DNA from: Dactylosporangium vinaceum
Lineage (GTDB): Bacteria > Actinomycetota > Actinomycetes > Mycobacteriales > Micromonosporaceae
Direction of reading: 5' to 3'
Assembly (NCBI RefSeq): GCF_019904175.1
Contig: NZ_CP061913.1
Coordinates: 4,030,001-4,094,000, forward strand
DNA: 64,000 nucleotides
Shown here: positions 45,462 to 53,312 of the stretch, in pieces
Layout: each line of letters starts with the position of its first letter
Position numbering within the stretch: position 1 is the first letter of the stretch
The notes under the pieces: model-generated
Seen by the model: the letters and a program-made list of their open reading frames with translations, nothing else
The model's database searches: none
Told to the model about the DNA's origin: nothing
Program-made: the position numbers and the translations under genes

Positions 45462-46478
45462 ATGACCACCGACCTCGCGACAGTACCCGTCATCGACCTC
45501 GACGCCGCCGACACGTCAGCGGACGAGCTCGCCCGCCTGCGGGCCGCCGGCGAGCAGCTGGGCATCATCCAGGTCGTTAACCACGGCGTGCCGGCCGCGG
45601 TGATCGAGGACTTCAGCCGTGCCGTCGGCCGCATCCTCGCCCTGCCCCGGGCCGAGAAGGAGCTCCTGGCCAGCCCGACCGCGCACCCGTACCGCGGCTG
45701 GCGGCAGTGGCCCGACGACTACGGGCGGCTCGAGCTGGAGCGGTTCAGCTTCGGCCAGTACGACGACCCGGCGAGCGCGGCCGCGGCCGGTGTGCCCGCC
45801 GAGTACCTGGACATCTTCGCCCACGCCAACGTCTGGCCCGCGCAGGAGCCGCAGCTGCGCGCCGCGGCCCGCGCCTACCACGACGCCTACGTCGGCGTCG
45901 CCCGCCGGGTCCTGGGCCTCTATGCGCGGGCGCTCGGGGTGGACCCGTTCCCGCTCACGCAGCCGGAGTACACGACGTTCGTCGTCAACGACTACCCCAC
46001 GTGGACGCACCCCGAGCCCGGAGCCGACGACGAGAAGCTGCTGCTGTTGGAGCACGCCGACGACTCGGTGCTCACGGTGCTGCACCAGGAGGGCGACTAC
46101 GCCGGCCTGCAGGGCCAGCGGCCCGACGGCTCCTGGGTGCCGGTGCCGATCGTGCCCGGCGCGCTGCAGGTGTTCTCCGGCTCGCTGCTGACCAACTGGA
46201 CAAACGGGCGGCTGCGGCCGGGCCGGCACCGGGTCGTCGCCGGCGGCACCGTCACCCGCCGCTCGGCCGCCGTGTTCGTCCACCCGAGCCTCGGCTCCGT
46301 CGTCGAGCCGCTGCCCGCGTTCGTCGGCGGCGGCGAGCCCGAGTTCGACCCGTACGACGTCGGGCGGACCGCGCTCACGGCGGTGGAGGAGTACCTTCAG
46401 GTGTTCGGGCGGCCCGAGCAGGTGGCCGCGTGGCAGGCGGGGCGGCCATACGTGGCCGCCGTGGAGGAGCCGGCATGA
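45462..46478 (+). CDS. Fe(II)/2-oxoglutarate-type oxygenase, isopenicillin N synthase family
   Basis: 338 residues, ATG after GGAGGA. N-terminal family motif VPVIDLD and QVVNHGVP; the iron triad is H-A-D in LLEHADDSVLTVLHQ and the distal His in PGRHRVV; the 2-oxoglutarate-binding Arg and Ser are in TRRSAAVF. It oxidises a small molecule with O2, Fe(II) and probably 2-oxoglutarate. TauD-like enzymes use similar chemistry on sulfonates but belong to another branch, so this may be a different route to C-S oxidation (inference). No internal Met, no Cys. Confidence 0.9.
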   Translation: MTTDLATVPVIDLDAADTSADELARLRAAGEQLGIIQVVNHGVPAAVIEDFSRAVGRILALPRAEKELLASPTAHPYRGWRQWPDDYGRLELERFSFGQYDDPASAAAAGVPAEYLDIFAHANVWPAQEPQLRAAARAYHDAYVGVARRVLGLYARALGVDPFPLTQPEYTTFVVNDYPTWTHPEPGADDEKLLLLEHADDSVLTVLHQEGDYAGLQGQRPDGSWVPVPIVPGALQVFSGSLLTNWTNGRLRPGRHRVVAGGTVTRRSAAVFVHPSLGSVVEPLPAFVGGGEPEFDPYDVGRTALTAVEEYLQVFGRPEQVAAWQAGRPYVAAVEEPA

Positions 46479-47131
46479 CAGCACTCGTGATCGAGGCCAG
46501 CGAGCGGTGGGTCCGCGGCCGCCAGGGCGACGCGACGGTGGTGGACACCCGGCGGCCGCTGCTGGTGTGGGAGGCCGGCAAGCCGGTGCCGCGGTACGTC
46601 TTCGCGGAGAGCGACGTGCGTACCGAGCTGCTGCCGGCCGACGTGGTGTGGCGCTACGACGACCCGCGGCTGGCCGGGCACGTCGCGGTCGAATGGTCGG
46701 CGGCCCGCTGGTTCGAGGAGGAGGAAGAGATCTTCATCCACCCGCGGGACCCGCACAAACGGGTCGACGCGATACCCAGCAGCCGCCACGTCGTCGTCGA
46801 GATCGAGGGCGTGCCGGTGGCCGAGACGCGCGCGCCGGTGCTGGTGTTCGAGACGGGCCTGCCGATCCGCTACTACATCCCGCCGGGCGACGTGCATCGC
46901 GACCTGTTCGACCCCAGCGACCTGCGCACGGGCTGCCCGTACAAGGGGACGGCCGGGTACCTGTCGCTGCGCGCGCCGCGAGCGGAGAACATCGCCTGGT
47001 ACTACGCCGAGCCGCTGCCGGCCGTCGGCCCGATCAGGGACCACATCGCGTTCTACAACGAGTTCGTGGACCACGTCGTCGACGGGGAGCGGCTCGAACG
47101 CCCCGTCACGCCGTTCAGTCGCGCTCACTGA
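46475..47131 (+). CDS. DUF427 domain protein
   Basis: 218 residues, ATG in an ATGA overlap with the oxygenase. Two DUF427-like halves can be seen: VWEAGKPVPRYVFAESDV and later VFETGLPIRYYIPPGDV, followed by CPYKGTAGYLSLRA and IAWYYAEPLPAVGPI, the most conserved segment of the family. Biochemical function of DUF427 is unknown to me. Last gene of operon 5; one Cys (in CPYKG), no internal Met. Confidence 0.88.
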   Translation: MTALVIEASERWVRGRQGDATVVDTRRPLLVWEAGKPVPRYVFAESDVRTELLPADVVWRYDDPRLAGHVAVEWSAARWFEEEEEIFIHPRDPHKRVDAIPSSRHVVVEIEGVPVAETRAPVLVFETGLPIRYYIPPGDVHRDLFDPSDLRTGCPYKGTAGYLSLRAPRAENIAWYYAEPLPAVGPIRDHIAFYNEFVDHVVDGERLERPVTPFSRAH

Positions 47132-47215
47132 GACCGTCCGCCTCGGCGAGGTCGCGCAGTCTGGTCAGCACGCCGGACCAGTAGGCCTCATAGCGGCGCA
47201 GCCACGGGACCCGTC
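47115..47215 (-). pseudogene. Possible C-terminal gene remnant
   Basis: A minus-strand frame ending at 47115 reads PWLRRYEAYWSGVLTRL followed by RDLAEADG and a stop. It resembles the C-terminal helix of SRPBCC-type proteins; no N-terminal part is found upstream. The end overlaps the DUF427 gene by 17 bp. Tentative. Confidence 0.3.
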
Positions 47216-47605
47216 GGTGGGAGCAACGGGTCCGCCGCGTTGATCCCGGCAGCGACCGCAGCGCGGGCCGGTCGGAGAATGATCCCGGCTCGTCACAGTC
47301 TCGTAACGGGACTCCGGCATGCTCAAGATGCAGCCGGATCCGCACGGCTGCGGGAGCGTTATTCGCCGGACGAATGTGGCCGATCCGCGGTGATCGCCTG
47401 TTGGGCAGGGGTGTTCCAGCAGGCCAGCCGTGAAGGTCCGCGACTGTGGACCGAGTCGCCTTCGCCGAGATGCGGGTGCCGAGGTGGCGGCCTCGGCACC
47501 CGCACAAGCCTCGCTGATTGATGGTTTCCGGTCCGGGGATGCACACCCGGTCAGTGACAGTGCGTGACCGGGCCACAGGCCGGCGTCTCTCGAATCCGGC
47601 TCGGG
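47216..47605. other. Non-coding region between operon 5 and the kinase gene
   Basis: I see no gene here. GGACCCGT (47207-47214) and ACGGGTCC (47226-47233) form a short hairpin that could end operon 5, and a strong hairpin lies at 47472-47503. The rest shows no motif that I recognise. Confidence 0.5.
47472..47503. terminator. Strong hairpin downstream of the kinase gene
   Basis: GCGGGTGCCGAGG and CCTCGGCACCCGC form a perfect 13-bp stem with a 6-nt loop, about 100 bp beyond the kinase stop; likely a terminator for the kinase and perhaps for operon 5. Confidence 0.6.
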
Positions 47606-49072
47606 TCAGCGGCGGACCGGTGCCCGCTGCCATGTTCGGGAGACCCACGCGGAGGACATGGCGGTCCAGATGATCAGCGCCCACCACAGCGGCGGCTCCC
47701 ACCATCGGGAGGGCCAGTGGTTCGGGGCGCCACCGGCCACGACGTAGGCCACGGCGACCGCGAGGATGAGCAGCCCGAGGGCGACGGCGGCGGAGGCCTG
47801 CACCGGTGCCCGTACGGCGACCAGGACCGGCCAGCCCGCGGCGAGGGCGATCATCGCCCACAGCAGTGGCGTCGCCCGGCCGCCGTGGGCGTCGCGCGCC
47901 ATCCACGTCGTCACGGTTACCAGGCCGATGAGGAGCGGCAGGTGCAGCACAGTAGTGGCCACGACTTTACCCCGCGACAGAGGCAGCAGGGAGCTCTGCC
48001 ACGAGACGATGGCGGGTTCGACTGGTTCGGCCTGGGCGCGGCGTTGCCGTTGCACCGGCGTCCGGCTCGCGCCGGGGAAGACGGTGTCTTCGCGACGGGT
48101 GGGCGACGTCGCCGGCGGTGACTGCCGCGTCGCCGCGGGGGACGGCAGCGATCGTGTGGCCTTGTCGTGCTTGGCGGACGACATGGCCGGTTGCGTGGCG
48201 GCCGGCCACGTCGGCCCCGGCCCAGCGATCAGGTCACCGTCGCGGTCGGTATCCAAACGGTCGGTGAGGGTGCGCAGGGCGGTGGCGAGGTCGGCGGCGC
48301 TCCCGTACCGGTCCCGCGGATCGGTCGCCATCGCCCTGCGCAGCACCGTTGTCAGCGCCTGCGGCACCCCGGCGATGTCCGGGAGGGGCTTGCTGTGGGC
48401 GGCTATCACGTCGGCCAGGCTCCAGCGATGCGCCGGGAGGCGGGCCGGGCCGCCGTTGAGCAGCGTATACAGGGTCGCGCCGAGGGACCACACGTCGGTG
48501 GCGCGGGTCGGGTCGGCACCGTTGAGCAGCTCCGGCGCCGCGTAGACCGGGGTAAGTGGGCCGCGGGTCGCGGAGAAGCCGCCGTCGGTGTCGAGGATGA
48601 CGGCGATGCCGAAGTCGGCGAGTTTCGGCTCGCCGTCGGCGGTCAGCAGGATGTTGCCGGGTTTGATGTCGCGGTGCAGCACGCCCGCCGAGTGCGCCGC
48701 GTGCAGGGCTGTGGCGATCCGGGCGCCGATGTCGGCGACCCGGCCGGGATCGAGCGGTCCCTGTCGGTGCAGCACGTTGTCGAGGGAACCCTCCGCGCAG
48801 TTCTCCATGACGATGTACGGCCGCCCGCCCGGCAGGAGCCCGGTGGTGTAGATGTGCACGACGTTGCGGTGCCCGCTGACCGCTGCGGCGGCTTGGACCT
48901 CCCGGTCGAAGCGTCGCCTGTCGGCGGCGGTGTGCAGCGGCCGTTCGTACACCTTCACGACCACGACCCGGTCGCCCACGGCCTCCTGCCGGGCGCGATA
49001 GACCGACGCCTGCCCGCCCGCGCCGACCCGCGCCAGGTCCCGAAATCCGGGCACCTCGAATCCGACCGCCAT
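47606..49072 (-). CDS. Serine/threonine protein kinase with membrane-spanning C-terminus
   Basis: 488 residues. PknB-type kinase domain about 9-275: glycine loop VGAGGQASVYRA, VAIK-like Lys in VVVVKVYE, catalytic HRDIKPGNIL, DFGIA magnesium loop, and APELLNG. A Pro/Ser/Arg-rich linker (about 285-355) leads to four hydrophobic segments (about 370-480). There is no extracellular PASTA sensor. Substrates unknown. Normal Met and Cys content, and no operator-like site; it appears unrelated to the sulfur operons. Confidence 0.92.
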   Translation of the reverse strand: MAVGFEVPGFRDLARVGAGGQASVYRARQEAVGDRVVVVKVYERPLHTAADRRRFDREVQAAAAVSGHRNVVHIYTTGLLPGGRPYIVMENCAEGSLDNVLHRQGPLDPGRVADIGARIATALHAAHSAGVLHRDIKPGNILLTADGEPKLADFGIAVILDTDGGFSATRGPLTPVYAAPELLNGADPTRATDVWSLGATLYTLLNGGPARLPAHRWSLADVIAAHSKPLPDIAGVPQALTTVLRRAMATDPRDRYGSAADLATALRTLTDRLDTDRDGDLIAGPGPTWPAATQPAMSSAKHDKATRSLPSPAATRQSPPATSPTRREDTVFPGASRTPVQRQRRAQAEPVEPAIVSWQSSLLPLSRGKVVATTVLHLPLLIGLVTVTTWMARDAHGGRATPLLWAMIALAAGWPVLVAVRAPVQASAAVALGLLILAVAVAYVVAGGAPNHWPSRWWEPPLWWALIIWTAMSSAWVSRTWQRAPVRR

Positions 49073-49199
49073 GTGATCACCCTAGGTCCCGAGCCGAGGT
49101 CCGGCCAGGCCACAGAGGCGGCGACGCCGCCCCCGCCGCGGCGAGGGCCCGGGTCGAGGCGATCGGCGACACGCTGCGCCGGCTCCTCGACCGGGCTTT

Positions 49200-49305
49200 G
49201 GAGACGGTGATGTTCTGGAAGGCCGCGGTGCCCGCGTAGGCATTGCCGCCCAGGTAGCCGTCGGTGTACGCGGTGTCGGTGGCGTCGATGACCCTGGCGC
49301 GAGCA
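49200..49305 (-). pseudogene. Remnant of a glycoside hydrolase C-terminal domain
   Basis: A minus-strand segment reads VIDATDTAYTDGYLGGNAY then AGTAAFQNITVS, which resembles the C-terminal beta-sandwich of GH32-type enzymes. No catalytic part exists nearby and the frame loses similarity on both sides. Confidence 0.45.
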
Positions 49306-49317
49306 GAACAAGGAGCT

Positions 49318-49367
49318 AGCGGATAGTTCATCCGCTCGCGCTACGGTTAGCGGATACATCATCCGCT
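49318..49367. promoter_or_regulatory. Two copies of a 19-bp palindrome (TetR-type operator)
   Basis: AGCGGATAGTTCATCCGCT (49318-49336) and AGCGGATACATCATCCGCT (49349-49367): both have perfect 7-bp arms AGCGGAT/ATCCGCT and a 5-bp core, with centres 31 bp apart (about three helical turns). They end 18 bp before the esterase start. This is the form of TetR-family operators. No regulator gene is adjacent. Confidence 0.75.
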
Positions 49368-49384
49368 GACTCGAGGAGCAACCC

Positions 49385-50323
49385 GTGCCCAGCTGGCAGA
49401 GCCGTGCCATCGCCGCGGCCATGACCGTCGCCCGCCTACGCAACCGCCAGTTCGACCCGGCTCGCTTCGCCTCGCCGGCGGCGCCCGACCCGGCGAAGTA
49501 CGCCCCACCGTCCGGAGTGCGGCGGCGCGTCACCGTCGAGGAGTCCCGCTTCCTCAACTGGCCGGTCTACACCGTCGTCCCACCCCGGCCGGTCGACGGG
49601 CACATCCTCTACCTGCACGGCGGCGCGCACGCGGCCGAGATTCAGCCTGCGCACTGGTCCTTCGTCGCCACCCTGGCCGTCCAGACCGGGCGCACCGTCA
49701 CCGTCCCGATCTACCCCCTCGTCCCGGCGGCCACCCACCGCGACGTCCAGCCGGTGCTGCGCTCGCTCTACCAGACGCTCGCGGACCGCACCGAGGCCGG
49801 CGCGGCGGGCGCGCTCGCGGTGATGGGCGACTCTGCGGGCGCCGGCCTCGCTCTCACCCTGGTCGCCCAGCTGCCGGCCGGGGTGGCCCGCCCTCGGGAC
49901 CTGGTGCTGCTGTCGCCGTACCTCGACGTGACCCTGTCCAATCCGCAGATCCCGGCGTTCGCCCCGCGCGACCCGCTGCTGCGGGCGGACCACCTGCGCG
50001 AGCTGGGGCGCCGCTACGCCGGCGGCGACGATCCGGCCCAACCCGCCGTCAGCCCGATCAACGGCCCCCTGGACCGCCTGGGGACCGTCACCGTCTTCAC
50101 CGGCACCCGCGACCTGCTCCACCCGGACGCCCTGCGCTTCCGCGACCTCGCCGCGGCTGCACCCGGCACCACCGTGCTCCTGCACCAGGCCCAGGACATG
50201 GTCCACGACTGGATGTTGCTGCCGATCCCCGAGGCCAGACAGGTCGTGTCCCGGCTGGCGGCGGTCTTGACGCCGCCGACCACTGATCAGACACTCCATT
50301 CGACCGGAACCCTCCCTTCCTGA
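49385..50323 (+). CDS. Alpha/beta hydrolase, hormone-sensitive-lipase type esterase
   Basis: 312 residues, GTG after GAGGAG. HSL family: oxyanion motif LYLHGGAH, nucleophile GDSAGAGLALT, acid in TRDLLHPD, His in AQDMVHDWML. Probably hydrolyses short acyl esters; mycobacterial and actinobacterial relatives act on acetylated or lipid substrates. The paired TetR-type palindromes directly upstream predict ligand-controlled expression. Not obviously part of the sulfur operons. Confidence 0.9.
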   Translation: MPSWQSRAIAAAMTVARLRNRQFDPARFASPAAPDPAKYAPPSGVRRRVTVEESRFLNWPVYTVVPPRPVDGHILYLHGGAHAAEIQPAHWSFVATLAVQTGRTVTVPIYPLVPAATHRDVQPVLRSLYQTLADRTEAGAAGALAVMGDSAGAGLALTLVAQLPAGVARPRDLVLLSPYLDVTLSNPQIPAFAPRDPLLRADHLRELGRRYAGGDDPAQPAVSPINGPLDRLGTVTVFTGTRDLLHPDALRFRDLAAAAPGTTVLLHQAQDMVHDWMLLPIPEARQVVSRLAAVLTPPTTDQTLHSTGTLPS

Positions 50324-50485
50324 CGACCCGCACGTCAGCCTCGTAGGTGCCGCCCACCGGGTGCCACGGGCCGGCCGGGTCGGTACGCGGGCCGGGGCCG
50401 TTCACCTCGCCGTTCACCTCGATCGCCGTGACGGGCGTACGGCCGCGCCCAGAGCGCGGGCGGCGTCCTGCCGGGCCGCGACCGA
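50324..50485. other. Non-coding stretch downstream of the esterase
   Basis: About 160 bp between the esterase stop and the oxidoreductase remnant. A minus-strand frame is open, but I recognise no family in it; probably further gene debris. Confidence 0.4.
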
Positions 50486-50726
50486 TCAAACGGCGTGCAG
50501 GCGGCCGCTGTCCAGGTGGAACAGCACCGGCGTCTCGAACCGCGGGCCGGGCCGGCGCCACTCGGCCTCGCGGCAGCCGGAAGATGCGTGAGGCGCCGTT
50601 GGTGTGGCCGGCGGCGAATCGCTCCAGCAGCACGACGCAGACTCCACGGCGGGCGAGCTGCCAGGCCGCGGCGGAGCCCATCGCCCCGCCACCCACGACC
50701 ACCACGTCGACGTCATTGACGGTCAC
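50486..50726 (-). pseudogene. N-terminal fragment of an FAD-dependent (SolA/DadA-type) oxidoreductase
   Basis: Starts at a GTG in a GTGA overlap with the GNAT stop. Encodes DVDVVVVGGGAMGSAAAWQL, a GxGxxG FAD-binding motif, then LLERFAAGHTNGASRIFRL as in sarcosine-oxidase-like enzymes. After that the similarity jumps to another frame (REAEWRRPGPRFETPVLF) that ends at 50486. About 300 residues of a normal enzyme are missing. The translational coupling suggests it was once the second gene of the GNAT transcript. Confidence 0.6.
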
Positions 50727-51430
50727 GGGCGGACCTTGCGCGACGCCGGGTCGGCGGCCGGTGCCGGGGTACGGTAGGTGGCGAACGTCGTCTCGCGGCG
50801 CACACGGAAGCCCAGGGCGCGGTAGAGGCGGATGGCGTCGGTGTTGCTCGCGGCCGCGTGGAGCAGGACCTGGTCGCCGCGGGAGCGGATGTTGTATGCG
50901 ACAGCCCGCACGAGCCGCGCCGCCAGTCCCTGGCCCCGGTGGGCCGGGTCGGTGCAGACCGCGCTGATCTCCGTCCAGCCCGGTGGGTGCAGCCGCTCGC
51001 CCGCCATGGCGACGAGCCGCCCGTCGCGCCGCAGGCCCAGGTAGGTGCCGAGCTCGAAGGTGCGCGCCCGCCACGGGCCCGGCTTGGTGCGGTCCACGAG
51101 GTCGCGCATCTCCTCGGCGTCGTCGGCGGTGAGGACGGCGGCCTCCGCGTCGGGCCGGGCGTCGACACCGTCGTCGACCATCTGCACGCCGGTGCCCTGG
51201 GAAACCGGCTCCCAGTCCGCCGGAGGTGCGACGGCGGCGCCGGTGACGGGAACCTCGACGCCCGGGCCGACAAGCGCGGCGAGGTCGGACCAGACGCCGT
51301 CGTCGCGCAGGTCGGGCAGGCCGACGAAGACCGACACGTCGGGCCGGTAGCGGCGGGCCGATCCGTGCGCCTCGGCGAAGCGGGCGTGCGGGCCGTTGAG
51401 GGAGTGCCAGGCGGGGTTGTCGAGGATCAT
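50723..51430 (-). CDS. GNAT family N-acetyltransferase (FR47-like)
   Basis: 235 residues, ATG at 51430. The N-terminal half is variable; the C-terminal GNAT core has ISAVCTDPAHRGQGLAARLV (motif A) and RLYRALGFRVRRE (motif B). Divergent from the amino-acid-type ABC transporter, with operator-like sites between them, so both are probably co-regulated. By analogy with SnaA (YtmI) of B. subtilis it could acetylate an S-modified cysteine (inference). Three internal Met, one Cys. Confidence 0.87.
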   Translation of the reverse strand: MILDNPAWHSLNGPHARFAEAHGSARRYRPDVSVFVGLPDLRDDGVWSDLAALVGPGVEVPVTGAAVAPPADWEPVSQGTGVQMVDDGVDARPDAEAAVLTADDAEEMRDLVDRTKPGPWRARTFELGTYLGLRRDGRLVAMAGERLHPPGWTEISAVCTDPAHRGQGLAARLVRAVAYNIRSRGDQVLLHAAASNTDAIRLYRALGFRVRRETTFATYRTPAPAADPASRKVRP

Positions 51431-51442
51431 CGGGAAGCCCTT

Positions 51443-51467
51443 AATTGCTATCTAACCGATCGGGATT
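51443..51467. promoter_or_regulatory. Candidate sulfur-regulon operator, site C1 (GNAT side)
   Basis: Arms AATTGCTAT and ATCGGGATT around the spacer CTAACCG; 13 bp from the GNAT start codon. Confidence 0.5.
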
Positions 51468-51483
51468 GACAACTTACTCCGGC

Positions 51484-51508
51484 ATTTCCTATCTTGCAAA
51501 TAGGGAAT
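51484..51508. promoter_or_regulatory. Candidate sulfur-regulon operator, site C2 (transporter side)
   Basis: Arms ATTTCCTAT and ATAGGGAAT (8 of 9 complementary) around the spacer CTTGCAA; the symmetry extends outward to GGC and GCC, giving 12-bp arms with one mismatch. It is 43 bp before the permease start and 41 bp from site C1 centre to centre. Confidence 0.7.
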
Positions 51509-51550
51509 GCCGATCCGGGCGCACCCACCGTCCACGATGGAGCCACTCGC

Positions 51551-52534
51551 ATGAGCGAGCCCGCAACCCTGCAAGCCCGACCGGCCCCACCGCCGCCGGC
51601 GTTCGACCCGCGCATCGCGCACCGCCCGGTGACCCCACGCCCACGCCCGCTGCGCTGGATCGTCAGCGCGATCGTGCTGGTCGTGCTGGCCCAGTTCGTG
51701 TCGGGCATCTTCACCAACAGCCGCTACGAGTGGTTCAAGTTCTGGCCGTACTTCACGCGCCAGTCGGTCCTCGACGGCGTCGTCGTGACCCTTGAGGTGG
51801 TCGGCCTCAGCGCCGTGTTCGGCCTCCTCGTGGGCGTGGTCGTCGCGCTCGGCCGGCTGTCGTCGAACCCGCTGATCGGCGGCCTGGCCTGGGCCTACGT
51901 GTGGTTCTTCCGGGCCCTGCCGCTGCCGTTGCTGCTCATCATCACCTTCAACTTCTCGTACTTCTATCCGCGGCTGGGTGTCGGCATCCCGTGGGGGCCG
52001 GTCTTCGCCGACGTACGCACCGCGAGCCTCACCCCGCTTGCCATCGGCGTCATCGCACTGAGCCTCAACGAGGCCGCCTACGCCGCCGAGGTCATCCGCG
52101 GCGGCATCCTGGCCGTCGAGCCCGGCCAGATCGAGGCCGCCGACGCGCTCGGCCTGTCCCGGGCGCGGCAACTGCGCCGGGTCATCCTGCCGCAGGCGCT
52201 GCGCTCGATCGTGCCGGCCTACGGCAACCAGCTCATCGGCCTGATCAAGGCCAGCTCCCTGGTGTACTACGTCTCGCTGCTCGACGTGTTCGGCGCGGTG
52301 TTCGTGCTCGAGTCGCGCCACCCCGAGTCGCTTGTGCCGATCCTCATCGTCGGCGCCGCCTGGTATCTGCTGCTGACCGCGGTGCTGTCGATCCTGCAGT
52401 TCTACGTCGAGCGCTTCTACGCCCGGGGCAGCAGCCGTGCGCTGCCGCCGACGCCGGTGCAGCGGCTGCGACGCCTCACCGTCGACTCGTGGGGCCGTCT
52501 CGCCGGCGTCCGGCTGACCCGGAGGGGCTACTGA
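51551..52534 (+). CDS. Amino acid ABC transporter permease (polar amino acid type)
   Basis: 327 residues from the ATG at 51551 (MSEPATLQARP), which has ATGGAG 8 bp upstream; an earlier ATG at 51494 lies in operator C2. HisM/GlnP-type permease: VVVTLEVVGLSAVFGLL, FFRALPLPLLL, NEAAYAAEVIRGGI with EAADALGLSRARQ (EAA loop), LPQALRSIVPAYGNQLI. About five helices. Cystine and modified-cysteine importers belong to this family. No internal Met or Cys, remarkable for a membrane protein. Confidence 0.92.
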   Translation: MSEPATLQARPAPPPPAFDPRIAHRPVTPRPRPLRWIVSAIVLVVLAQFVSGIFTNSRYEWFKFWPYFTRQSVLDGVVVTLEVVGLSAVFGLLVGVVVALGRLSSNPLIGGLAWAYVWFFRALPLPLLLIITFNFSYFYPRLGVGIPWGPVFADVRTASLTPLAIGVIALSLNEAAYAAEVIRGGILAVEPGQIEAADALGLSRARQLRRVILPQALRSIVPAYGNQLIGLIKASSLVYYVSLLDVFGAVFVLESRHPESLVPILIVGAAWYLLLTAVLSILQFYVERFYARGSSRALPPTPVQRLRRLTVDSWGRLAGVRLTRRGY

Positions 52535-53295
52535 TGAGCGCCGCACTGGAGATCCGCAATGTGCACAAGTCGTTCGGCCCGCGTGAAGTGCTCAAGGGCG
52601 TCGACCTGACGATCGGCTCCGGCGGCGTCGTGGCCGTCCTCGGACCGTCCGGCTCGGGCAAGTCGACGCTGCTGCGCGCCATCAACCACCTCGAGAGTCC
52701 GGACCTGGGCTACGTCGCCCTGCACGGTGAGCTCATCGGCGTCGAGGTCCGCGGCGAGCGCCTGCACGAGCTGCCGCCGCGAGCGGTGCGCCGGCAGCGG
52801 ACCCGCATCGGGTTCGTCGCGCAGAGCTTCAACCTCTTCGCCAACCTCACCGCGCGGGACAACGTCGCCGAGCCGCTCGTCGCGCACCGGCGACTCGACC
52901 GGGCCGCCGCCCGCGAGCGGGCCGTCGAGCTGCTGGCCAAGGTCGGCCTCGGCGACCGCGGCGACGCCTACCCGCGCCACCTCTCCGGCGGTCAGCAGCA
53001 GCGGGTCGCCATCGCCCGGGCCTTGGCCCTCGAGCCCGACCTGGTGCTCTTCGACGAACCGACCTCCGCCCTGGACCCGGAGCTCGTCGGCGAGGTCCTC
53101 TCGGTCATCCGGCAGCTCGCCGACAGCGGCGCCACGATGGTCATCGTCACCCATGAGATCGGCTTCGCCCGCGAGGTCGCCGACGACGTCGTGTTCATCG
53201 ACGGCGGCGTGATCGTCGAGCAGGGGCCGCCGTCGCAGGTGCTCGACAACCCCCGACAGACCCGCACCCGCGAGTTCCTCGCCCGGGTGCTGTGA
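52534..53295 (+). CDS. Amino acid ABC transporter ATP-binding protein
   Basis: 253 residues; the ATG shares its A with the permease stop. Walker A GPSGSGKST, Q-loop VAQSFNLFANLT, signature LSGGQQQRV, Walker B LVLFDEPTSALDPE, H-loop VTHEI. GlnQ/HisP type. Usual relatives have NxL with Met residues around the Q-loop; here only one internal Met (TMVIVTHE) and no Cys. Confidence 0.94.
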   Translation: MSAALEIRNVHKSFGPREVLKGVDLTIGSGGVVAVLGPSGSGKSTLLRAINHLESPDLGYVALHGELIGVEVRGERLHELPPRAVRRQRTRIGFVAQSFNLFANLTARDNVAEPLVAHRRLDRAAARERAVELLAKVGLGDRGDAYPRHLSGGQQQRVAIARALALEPDLVLFDEPTSALDPELVGEVLSVIRQLADSGATMVIVTHEIGFAREVADDVVFIDGGVIVEQGPPSQVLDNPRQTRTREFLARVL

Positions 53296-53312
53296 TAACG
53301 CAAGGAGATTCC

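Larger units (their letters stand above)
49073..49384. other. Intergenic region with remnant and paired palindromes
   Basis: 312 bp between the divergently transcribed kinase and esterase genes. It holds the glycoside-hydrolase remnant and the two 19-bp palindromes described separately. The ~120 bp next to the kinase start show no recognisable signal. Confidence 0.5.
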
